Shown here in pieces: positions 1-6,288 of a stretch of DNA of 13,321 nucleotides. Position 1 is the first letter of the stretch. The number at the start of each line of letters is the position of its first letter. The translations under genes and the position numbers were made by a program. The DNA comes from an uncultured bacterium (GTDB taxonomy: Bacteria > Bacillota > Clostridia > Lachnospirales > Lachnospiraceae). The notes under the pieces were generated by a model. The model was not told where the DNA came from, did not search any database, and was given only the letters and a program-made list of their open reading frames with translations. The stretch lies in assembly GCA_905216215.1 (NCBI GenBank), contig CAJMSZ010000055.1:1-13321 (forward strand), written 5' to 3'.

Positions 1-1
1 T

Positions 2-350
2 GGTACATATATGCGCCAAATGGGAATCCGTGCTCAGTGGAGCAAACCATGGACGATCACCACAAAAGATTCCGATTTCAGCACTGAATTACAAAATATC
101 CTTGATGAGCAATTTAATCCTGATCGTCCGAATGCAGTCTGGTGTTCGGATATTACCTACATCTGGACAATAGATGGATTTGTCTATCTGACCAGTGTTA
201 TGGATTTATTTTCCAGAAAAATTATAGCCTGGACGCTTTCAGAAACACTGGAAGTATCTTGCGTGATTGATACTATAAACAAAGCCAAAGCTCGCCGAAA
301 TATCGATCAACCATTCATTATCCATTCGGATCGTGGCAGCCAATATGTTG
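2..350 (+). pseudogene. IS3-family transposase (OrfB) fragment, truncated at both ends
   Basis: The frame is open from the left window edge, so the 5' part lies outside. The fragment carries the rve/DDE integrase core of IS3-group OrfB proteins: the first catalytic Asp sits in VWCSDITYIW and the second in IIHSDRGSQYV. The spacing and the VMDLFSRKIIAW stretch between them are typical of IS150/IS3-type transposases. Homology stops right after HSDRGSQYV (about base 349). The third catalytic residue (Glu) and the rest of the C-terminal half are gone, replaced by IstB-like sequence in another frame. The in-frame tail up to the stop at 394 (ATGTHQIHKSGLPE) is junk from the junction. It cannot encode an active transposase. 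The family call is confident; the exact IS name cannot be given from sequence alone. Confidence 0.85.
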
Positions 351-656
351 CAACAGGCACGCATCAAATCCACAAATCTGGATTACCTGAATAAACTGAC
401 CAAGCTGGATCTGCTTGTGATCGATGATTTCGGTCTTATGGATCTCGACCTTGATAAATGCCGGGCTCTCTTTGAAGTCCTTGACACCAGAGATGGAAGA
501 AAATCAACTGTAGTCATCTCACAATTTCCAGTCAGCACATGGTTCGATATGTTTGCCGATAACACCTACGCCGATGCGTGTCTTATACGAATCACGGATA
601 AGCACCATACGTATCGTCTGGAGATGAACGGTATAAATATGCGTGAAACAGAATGA
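348..656 (+). pseudogene. IS21-family IstB helper ATPase, C-terminal fragment
   Basis: About 100 codons matching the second half of IstB, the AAA+ transposition helper of IS21 elements. The Walker B segment LDLLVIDDFGL is followed by the family-typical run LFEVLDTRDGRKSTVVISQ, then PVSTWFDMF and DNTYADACLIRI, and ends at TGA 656. The N-terminal half with the Walker A motif is absent. Upstream of about base 350 the DNA belongs to an IS3-type transposase, so the two remnants are joined without a spacer. A GTG at 333 would start a 107-residue frame, but it lies inside the IS3 part and has no ribosome binding site, so translation is doubtful. No istA is present. The nucleotide-binding site is lost, so the product would be non-functional. 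Confidence 0.8.
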
Positions 657-663
657 TGTAATC

Positions 664-726
664 TAGCGGTACTTCGTACCGTTAAAAATGGAATAGCCGT
701 TCCGCAGTAGCGGAACTGGCGTTCCG
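664..726. repeat. Tandem small hairpins downstream of the IstB fragment
   Basis: Three inverted repeats are packed into 63 bases. Arms CGGTAC/GTACCG (667-672, 676-681) have a 3-base loop and extend to 9 pairs counting one G-T pair (664-684). Arms GTTCCGC/GCGGAAC (699-705, 710-716) are perfect. Arms CGGAAC/GTTCCG (711-716, 721-726) are also perfect and share the 711-716 arm with the previous hairpin, so the last two are mutually exclusive. They lie between two IS remnants and are probably the 3' non-coding end of the IS21-type element. No T-run follows, so they are not classic terminators. Confidence 0.6.
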
Positions 727-750
727 TTTAAGCGTAATTTGCAGTGTACG

Positions 751-975
751 ATGAACACGTCAAATATCAGAAATTATAAACCAAAAGATTTTGCTGAATT
801 ATTAGGGGGTTCGGTCAAAACGTTGCAGCGATGGGACCGGGAAGGAATTTTAAAAGCCAACCGTACTCCAACAGACAGACGCCATTACACTTATGATCAG
901 TACCTTCAATTTAAAGGAATTCATACAGAGTGGAGAGTATTGGGGTCAGACCCTCTTATGATTTTCTTACAATGA
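751..975 (+). pseudogene. IS607-type TnpA, N-terminal DNA-binding fragment
   Basis: The start of the product (YKPKDFAELLG, then VKTLQRWDREGILKANRTP, then DRRHYTYDQYLQF) is the MerR-like helix-turn-helix that opens the serine recombinase TnpA of IS607-family transposons. In a complete TnpA a resolvase catalytic domain of about 130 residues with an active-site Ser follows. Here the similarity ends at QYLQFKGI (about base 925) and the frame stops at 975 after an unrelated tail. No TnpB/IscB-type partner follows. ATG 751 gives the usual N-terminus; the TTG at 739 is an alternative without support. No good ribosome binding site is seen. If made, the fragment could only bind DNA. Confidence 0.8.
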
Positions 976-1664
976 ATTTGCACTTTTTAAAAGGAAGAAA
1001 GCTGCTTATCACGGCCGGTGTGTATGAATCGGAAGTGGCGGAGAAGGTACAGGATACCTTTGAGAAGTATCGAGAAACACAGAGTTATAAAGAAGCCATC
1101 CTCTCAACCGCAAATACTCTTCAACTTTCCAAAGCCTCCGTCACCTCATACCTGCCATATCAGAAAGGCGTGTACTTCCCGAGTACAGCAGATAAAGAGA
1201 AAATCAGTGTTGGAGCAGAGCGGCAGCGGAGATACAGAGCGATAAGAAAACTGAGATCAGAGCCGACAGAGGAGCACCTGTGGGAGACGGTCTTGCTTTA
1301 TTGTGGTGTGCAATTTAAAACCTATTCCGGCTTACCCTTTACCTATGAAATACGAAAGGGCAGAAGCGGCGAATATACAAAGGAATTGTGGATCGACCGC
1401 CGAGGGAAGAGCAAAAGCCTGGCGTGGAGTTCTGTGCTGCTGGCACTGGGGAATATCAAAAAGGTAGGAGAAGTAGTTGAACGACCAAAGGCTCTGAGTG
1501 ACATCCGGGGTGTGACTTACATCTATGGGATGTTCTATCGCTTCGGACTGATCGATGTGCCGAAAGAAGTGAAGGAAAAGAAAAATGATCGAGGCAATAA
1601 AAAACAGAAGAAGGGAAGAGAAGATATGCTTGAAGAAAATATAAAATTTTTTAGGAGACTTTAA
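972..1664 (+). CDS. Conserved-looking protein of unknown function with HTH-like N-terminal part
   Basis: I do not assign this gene a function. With the ATG at 972 the product has 230 residues. Residues about 37-64 (SYKEAILSTANTLQLSKASV and following) look like a helix-turn-helix segment. Residues about 117-200 form a more globular region with recognisable blocks (GLPFTYEI, GEYTKELWIDRR, SKSLAWSSVLLAL, RPKALSDIRG, YIYGMFYRFGLIDVP) that I associate, from memory only, with a protein family common in Lachnospiraceae genomes. The C-terminus is very Lys/Arg-rich. The start is uncertain: GTG 930, ATG 972, TTG 978 and GTG 1020 share the frame. Bases 930-1000 look like foreign sequence next to an IS607 remnant, so the native N-terminus may be at or near GTG 1020 or lost. 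No clear ribosome binding site suits any of these. Confidence 0.6.
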   Translation: MNLHFLKGRKLLITAGVYESEVAEKVQDTFEKYRETQSYKEAILSTANTLQLSKASVTSYLPYQKGVYFPSTADKEKISVGAERQRRYRAIRKLRSEPTEEHLWETVLLYCGVQFKTYSGLPFTYEIRKGRSGEYTKELWIDRRGKSKSLAWSSVLLALGNIKKVGEVVERPKALSDIRGVTYIYGMFYRFGLIDVPKEVKEKKNDRGNKKQKKGREDMLEENIKFFRRL

Positions 1665-1697
1665 AAATCCTATCATTTATGATATGATCTATATAAT
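1660..1697 (+). promoter_or_regulatory. Promoter with overlapping palindromic operator for the XRE gene
   Basis: A TTTAAA (1660-1665) is 17 bases from TATGAT (1683-1688), and a second -10-like TATAAT lies at 1692-1697. Between and over these is a 6-bp-arm palindrome, TATCAT-TT-ATGATA (1671-1684). A palindrome covering the promoter of an XRE-type gene is the usual arrangement for autorepression. Promoter strength and exact hexamers are uncertain. Confidence 0.5.
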
Positions 1698-1717
1698 ATA
1701 TGCGAGAGGAAAAATAT

Positions 1718-2110
1718 ATGGATTACGATATTGAAATGAATAAGAAGGATTACCAAAGAGAAAAAGAAGCTCGTGCGAAGCGGTTGGAAGCATATGCGGA
1801 AGCGATTCAAACGATCACTTTGCAGAAATCGTCCAAAGTGATAGAAGAACTTATAGAGGAGAGACGCAGGCAGGGGCTGACACAGCAGGACTTAGCGGAT
1901 ATGACGGGAATTCTTGCACCGAATCTGGCGCGGCTGGAGAGCAGAAAAAGGGTTCCAACACTGGTCGTGCTGCAAAAATACGCTTCGGCGTTAGGAATGC
2001 ACATTGAAGTAAAATTGTGTGATGGAACAGAAGAGGAAAGATATACAAGATCAGATGTGACAAATCAAGAATATGATACCGATGTGAAACGGGTGGCGAA
2101 GCCGGTATAG
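1718..2110 (+). CDS. XRE-family helix-turn-helix transcriptional regulator (antitoxin/repressor type)
   Basis: The product is 130 residues. Residues about 41-97 form a Cro/C1-type HTH: VIEELIEERRRQGLTQQDLA, then the recognition part GILAPNLARLESRKRVPTL, then LQKYASALGMHIEV, the stretch typical of HigA-like antitoxins and small repressors. The N-terminus (residues 8-30) is a charged helix and the last 28 residues are polar. ATG 1718 is chosen over ATG 1700 because AGAGGA (1705-1710) lies 7 bases before it and it avoids starting inside the promoter. No toxin-sized partner is adjacent: the upstream gene is a different type and the next gene, 81 bases downstream, is the very large HD-ATPase. It may therefore act as local repressor of itself and of that gene rather than as an antitoxin; this is inference. 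Confidence 0.85.
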   Translation: MDYDIEMNKKDYQREKEARAKRLEAYAEAIQTITLQKSSKVIEELIEERRRQGLTQQDLADMTGILAPNLARLESRKRVPTLVVLQKYASALGMHIEVKLCDGTEEERYTRSDVTNQEYDTDVKRVAKPV

Positions 2111-2191
2111 GTGAATATATGCAAAAATTATATGGGAAAATCTTTTAGTTATACGAGAAAACATATTTGATAGTAAAGGGGCAAAATACAA

Positions 2192-5100
2192 ATGAAAACC
2201 AGACGAATCACCTTAGAAACGCATCTGCACAAGATAGCAGAATATGATGAAACTGTAAAAAATCTGGAAAGTGTATTCAATATTCAGAAGCAGAAAGTTA
2301 TAAGATATATCGGCTCTGTCGTTACATCGTTTCCCACTTATAGTACGCACGATGCCGTTCATTCCATGAATATTATTTCAGCGATCGAAAAGATTCTTGG
2401 ACAAAAGACGATTAAGAAAATGTCGGGCATTGATACGTTTTTAATCTTAATGTGTGCTTATATGCATGATACAGGAATGCTGTATTCGGACGAAGAAGTG
2501 AAACAATTATGGGAAACGGAGGGATTTCAGGATTTTCTCACTTCTGCCAGAAAGAGAGAAGATGAAGTAGGAAGAGCTGCGCGGAAGATTGATAAGGCAG
2601 AAAAAGGAGAAGGATGTTCGGTTCTTGAAGTACGCCGTTCTGTTGCTGTGATTCTGATGGAGTATTTCCGCCCAAGACATGGCCAGAGAATCAAGCATGT
2701 GACAGATGCCAGAACAAGTGAATTTGGTTCATTACTGTCGATAGATGATTCATTCCTGCCAGACAGAATTATTCATAACATCTATCGGATATCCATGGCG
2801 CACAACTGGTCGTTTGAGGATATTTTAAAAGAAATGCCATTGGCAGATTCATTCGGTGTTGAAGAATTCCATCCGAGAATGGTTGCATATCTGATCCGTA
2901 TGGGCGATTTATGTGATATGGATAATAATCGTTTTAATGGTGTTGGAATCAAAGTATTCGGCAATCTCGGAGAAGAAAATCTTGCACATTATTTCAAACA
3001 TAAGAGTGTAGAGACTTTACATATATCTTCGGATGGGATAGTAGTTGTTGCCAATGTCTGTTATGATATGATTCAGAGGGAATGTGAAGAGAACTGGCTG
3101 AAACATATGGAGAAAGCAGAACGGGATTCTGCGCTGAAAAATATATTTCAGAATACGGTGAAAGAGCATATTAACTGGAAATCCTGGCTGGAGCAGGAGG
3201 TTACTGCAGGAAAGATGCATTCAATGGAATTATTTCCAGAGAAAAAGTTTATTTCTGTTCCTGAACTGAAGTATAAGATTTTGATTGACGGAGAGGAATC
3301 TGAATCTACACATAAAAATCTGAAGTTTCTTTTCTCATCTGAAAAGGCATTTAAACTGATTGAAGATATCAGCATTTACCAGAATAATAAATTGATTTTT
3401 GTGAGAGAACTGATACAGAATGCACTGGACGCAACAAAGATGCAGTTATACAGGACGTTGTCTGCGTATGGCTTTCAATTTAATGAAAAAACATCGCCGT
3501 TTGATGTAGAAAGAGCATATCCCAATATTTTTGAGGAACATGCGATTATGATTCACACAGACTATAGTCGTGAAACGGGAAAAGTTTATTTTTCGATTCG
3601 GGATAAAGGGATTGGCATCAGCATGGATGAGTTTAAACGTAATATTCTGACAACAGGACGAAGCTGGCCGGAACGAAAAGAATACCAGGATGAAATCAAA
3701 AGAATGCCGGAATGGCTGAGACCGACAGGGGCATTTGGAATTGGACTGCATACGGTATTTTCAGTAACAGATTCCCTGACGATACGAACTAAGTCCGATA
3801 GTGAGAACAAGGCAAATGAGATGACATTATATTCAGGGAAAAAAGGTGGTTATGCATTTTGCAAGAAAACGAATCAGACTCTGCAAAGGGGATCAGAATT
3901 TAGTTTTTCGTTTCTGTTAACGGAAGAACTGAAAGAATGGGTAACCGGAAGTAATGGTGGAAAATTGTTTCTCGAAAATGTAAATGATGGAATACAAAAG
4001 GAAATTAAAAAGATAATGGAAACGTGGTGCGTAACACCTATGGTTTCCATCTATGCGGATCAGGATTATGGAATACCAGCTTTTTCGCAGTCGACCTGGT
4101 ACAATGAACTGAGCAGAACAGAAAAAGAAAATCAATTGATTGATCAGTCTGTCGAGTCAGAACGATATCATTTTGCGTTTACAGATGACTACCGGTCGAT
4201 AATGGTGTGGGATCGGGAGAAGGATTGTGCATTAAGTTTTGGAATGGAGAGCATGGAAGGAAATAACGTTTGCTATAAGGGGATTCGTCTTACAGAAAGG
4301 ATGGAATCTGGCAAATGCAGTGACAGCTTATATCTGAATCAGATGGATGTGCTGGATGGTGCAGGAAATGATTGGGTGGACGCAGCAAGAATGAAATTAT
4401 CTCTGGCAGCACGCAGAAAACTGGAAAGCGTTGTGGAAGAGGCTACTGCATTTGCAAAAAGAATATATGTTTTCATGTTGGATGAATTTTATCAAGACAA
4501 TGATATTAGAAATCTCACAAATGATATTGATGCAATGGCAAATAGAATTTATCAGAAGAAAGAGATATCATTGAAAGAAATATGGACAGAGGGCTGTGAA
4601 CTTAAGAAAAAATATTGGGGAGTGCCAGAGTGGTGGAACCATAAAATGCTTACCAGAAAGATACTGCCATATTTTTTAATTGTAAAAATGTTAGATAAAA
4701 GCATAAAACTGTGGGATCCAGAGTCTGGGATGGAAGAGGTGCAGCATATATTTTGCCTTGCAGATCAGTTGATTAAAAGATGGAAAATGGATTGGAACGG
4801 AATGCACGGGGAATCCTTTCAACAGTCGTATTTTGATCAGCAGATGAGAACTCTGCTGTGGCATTTTCTGCAGATTGCAGGAATTGGATTTTCCTATGTT
4901 GCGTTTGAAAAAGTGAATTTTGACGATAACGAAAAAAATACGTTGTTTGAATATAAAAATTTGATTACGCAGAAAAGCTTTCAATTTTATCAAAAAGCAT
5001 TTCCGTTCTGCTCGCAATGGAAATTTACAAAAGATATGTATCAGTGCGTAGAGGAGAGTGCCATAAGCGGGTTGATTCGATGGCGACCGGAATTCAGGAA

Positions 5101-5965
5101 CAGAGTTCCGGATTTTATTAGATGGAAATATTGCCTGCCGAATTCGGCTTTGGATAAAGTGTTTGTGGAATGGAGAGCAGAGCACTGTTTTTCAAATGTA
5201 AAACCGTTGGAAATATTCCTGAGATTTTCAGGGATTCCTGAAATTGTATTAGACATACCAGGGGAAAACTGCCCGATTGGAGAAAAAGAGAAAAAAGTAT
5301 GGCGTAAATTCTGCACAGAGTCCTATCTTAACTGGAAACTGTTTTATCGAATCAGACCATTATCTGAAGTTGCAAAAGATATGCTGAATAAAGAGACGAT
5401 TGTTTTAAGGAGACCATTTACGACATATATAAGTGAACTGTTTCCGGTTTTCCACAGAATGTCTCTTGTAAGTATGGACGAAAGAAGGATGGAATTCAGC
5501 ATTCATAACAGTAACACACACGGAGTACAGATAGATTCACAGACGAAAAAGAGAATATTTAAAGAATTCTGGAAAGAAGTAGAGCGGAGCCATGATCCGA
5601 AGGGATATGTGGCTATGATTGGAATGGAAGAATATCCGATGCTTGGAATTGAAAATGCAGAAGAACAATATCATGCACAGATTGGAATGCTGGCGAAGTA
5701 TCCGGAGATACCATTATGGGATTATGGGGCAGGAATCAAAGCGTTTATGGATCAATTCATTGGATGTCCAATTGATGAAAAGAGTCAGGAAATTATAGAT
5801 CGTATTATTAATTCAGAGGGTGGAAAGGCAGTGATTCATTACATCGCAGTGTACAGAAAAAAGACGGGAGATGATGTGAAAGAAGAGAAAATTGAGACAC
5901 AGTACAGGGAGTTTTTGAAAGAGTTGATTTATTGTTGGGCAGATGGAAGATGCACGTTTGGATGA
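2192..5965 (+). CDS. HD-domain / Hsp90-like (GHKL) ATPase fusion protein, candidate defence effector
   Basis: A 1257-residue protein. Residues about 35-245 form an HD-type metal-dependent phosphohydrolase domain: H53 and H57 (STHDAVHSMN), the hallmark pair H92-D93 (AYMHDTGM), a further His at 164 (RPRHGQRI) and a later Asp at 239 (RMGDLCDMD). Residues about 385-575 form a GHKL/HATPase domain of the Hsp90/HtpG kind: N-box RELIQNALDATK (E406, N410, D413), G1 box IRDKGIGIS (D471), G2 box TGAFGIGLH (513-520) and the closing RGSEFSFSF. The remaining 680 residues have no motif I recognise and are rich in Trp, Lys and Glu. No signal peptide or membrane segment is seen, so it is cytosolic. AAAGGGG (2175-2181) is 10 bases before the ATG. 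HD plus GHKL fusions are known from conflict-type systems; nucleotide hydrolysis controlled by an ATP-driven clamp is a reasonable hypothesis, but the substrate is unknown. Confidence 0.85.
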   Translation: MKTRRITLETHLHKIAEYDETVKNLESVFNIQKQKVIRYIGSVVTSFPTYSTHDAVHSMNIISAIEKILGQKTIKKMSGIDTFLILMCAYMHDTGMLYSDEEVKQLWETEGFQDFLTSARKREDEVGRAARKIDKAEKGEGCSVLEVRRSVAVILMEYFRPRHGQRIKHVTDARTSEFGSLLSIDDSFLPDRIIHNIYRISMAHNWSFEDILKEMPLADSFGVEEFHPRMVAYLIRMGDLCDMDNNRFNGVGIKVFGNLGEENLAHYFKHKSVETLHISSDGIVVVANVCYDMIQRECEENWLKHMEKAERDSALKNIFQNTVKEHINWKSWLEQEVTAGKMHSMELFPEKKFISVPELKYKILIDGEESESTHKNLKFLFSSEKAFKLIEDISIYQNNKLIFVRELIQNALDATKMQLYRTLSAYGFQFNEKTSPFDVERAYPNIFEEHAIMIHTDYSRETGKVYFSIRDKGIGISMDEFKRNILTTGRSWPERKEYQDEIKRMPEWLRPTGAFGIGLHTVFSVTDSLTIRTKSDSENKANEMTLYSGKKGGYAFCKKTNQTLQRGSEFSFSFLLTEELKEWVTGSNGGKLFLENVNDGIQKEIKKIMETWCVTPMVSIYADQDYGIPAFSQSTWYNELSRTEKENQLIDQSVESERYHFAFTDDYRSIMVWDREKDCALSFGMESMEGNNVCYKGIRLTERMESGKCSDSLYLNQMDVLDGAGNDWVDAARMKLSLAARRKLESVVEEATAFAKRIYVFMLDEFYQDNDIRNLTNDIDAMANRIYQKKEISLKEIWTEGCELKKKYWGVPEWWNHKMLTRKILPYFLIVKMLDKSIKLWDPESGMEEVQHIFCLADQLIKRWKMDWNGMHGESFQQSYFDQQMRTLLWHFLQIAGIGFSYVAFEKVNFDDNEKNTLFEYKNLITQKSFQFYQKAFPFCSQWKFTKDMYQCVEESAISGLIRWRPEFRNRVPDFIRWKYCLPNSALDKVFVEWRAEHCFSNVKPLEIFLRFSGIPEIVLDIPGENCPIGEKEKKVWRKFCTESYLNWKLFYRIRPLSEVAKDMLNKETIVLRRPFTTYISELFPVFHRMSLVSMDERRMEFSIHNSNTHGVQIDSQTKKRIFKEFWKEVERSHDPKGYVAMIGMEEYPMLGIENAEEQYHAQIGMLAKYPEIPLWDYGAGIKAFMDQFIGCPIDEKSQEIIDRIINSEGGKAVIHYIAVYRKKTGDDVKEEKIETQYREFLKELIYCWADGRCTFG

Positions 5966-6056
5966 AAAAACGAAAAATAACAGTATACGAATCCCTGCCA
6001 TTTTGATTCGCGGAGTTGATATTATGCCATCATTAGCATCATTTACGAGAGTATGA
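5943..6056 (+). CDS. Possible 37-residue ORF overlapping the end of the HD-ATPase gene
   Basis: ATG 5943 opens a 37-codon frame overlapping the last 23 bases of the HD-ATPase gene and ending at TGA 6056. The product starts MEDARLDEKTKNNS and ends IRGVDIMPSLASFTRV. There is no good ribosome binding site (GGGCAG just upstream at best), so expression would depend on coupling to the large gene. It could equally be the shifted remnant of a longer C-terminus or chance. I recognise no family. Confidence 0.2.
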   Translation: MEDARLDEKTKNNSIRIPAILIRGVDIMPSLASFTRV

Positions 6057-6127
6057 AACTTTTCTGTAAAATAATGTTTAGAAGGCTTTTCTGTGATGCA
6101 ATAAATATCGTTAGGAGGGTCTTTATT

Positions 6128-6202
6128 ATGGAAAGACAAAAGAAACCTGTATATCGAGTACAAATTTTCAAAACGAAGAAAAATTCTAAAATAAGTTTGT
6201 AA
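6128..6202 (+). CDS. Possible 24-residue basic leader-like peptide
   Basis: ATG 6128 follows a strong ribosome binding site (AGGAGGG at 6112-6118) with 9 bases between them, unusually good for this window. The frame has 24 codons, starts MERQKKPVYRVQIFKTKK and stops at TAA 6202. The peptide is strongly basic. Its stop codon is also the last part of the -35 box of the downstream ATPase promoter. It may be a real microprotein, a leader peptide, or the preserved 5' end of a deleted gene. I recognise no family. Confidence 0.35.
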   Translation: MERQKKPVYRVQIFKTKKNSKISL

Positions 6203-6225
6203 TTATTTTAGAAAACTGGTATACT
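6197..6225 (+). promoter_or_regulatory. Promoter of the ATPase/Toprim operon
   Basis: TTGTAA (6197-6202) and TATACT (6220-6225) are separated by 17 bases, a good sigma-A-type match. Transcription would start near 6232, about 57 bases before the preferred TTG start of the ATPase gene. Confidence 0.6.
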
Positions 6226-6242
6226 TAATTTGAAACATGGCA

Positions 6243-6259
6243 AAGCTTATGTTAAGCTT
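6243..6259. repeat. Inverted repeat in the 5' leader of the ATPase gene
   Basis: The arms AAGCTTA (6243-6249) and TAAGCTT (6253-6259) are perfect 7-bp complements around TGT. The repeat lies about 10 bases after the predicted transcription start, a position where a bound repressor would block elongation; a small RNA hairpin is the other reading. Confidence 0.5.
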
Positions 6260-6288
6260 GAGCTGGCTTTATGAAGGAAGTGAGTGCT

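Noticed and set aside
943..953. GGGTC-A-GACCC palindrome
   Set aside because: Short, isolated and inside IS debris; could be an IS end but no partner copy is seen.
1332..1676. 114-codon minus-strand frame
   Set aside because: Antisense to the better supported + strand gene at 972-1664; the Phe/Ile-rich start comes from the A-rich Lys codons of that gene.
1718..2191. Toxin-antitoxin pair with the XRE protein as antitoxin
   Set aside because: No small toxin frame lies directly up- or downstream; the next gene is the 1257-residue protein, so a plain HigBA-type pair is not supported.
4691..5185. 164-codon minus-strand frame inside the HD-ATPase gene
   Set aside because: Antisense shadow of a well-supported gene; no ribosome binding site or domain.
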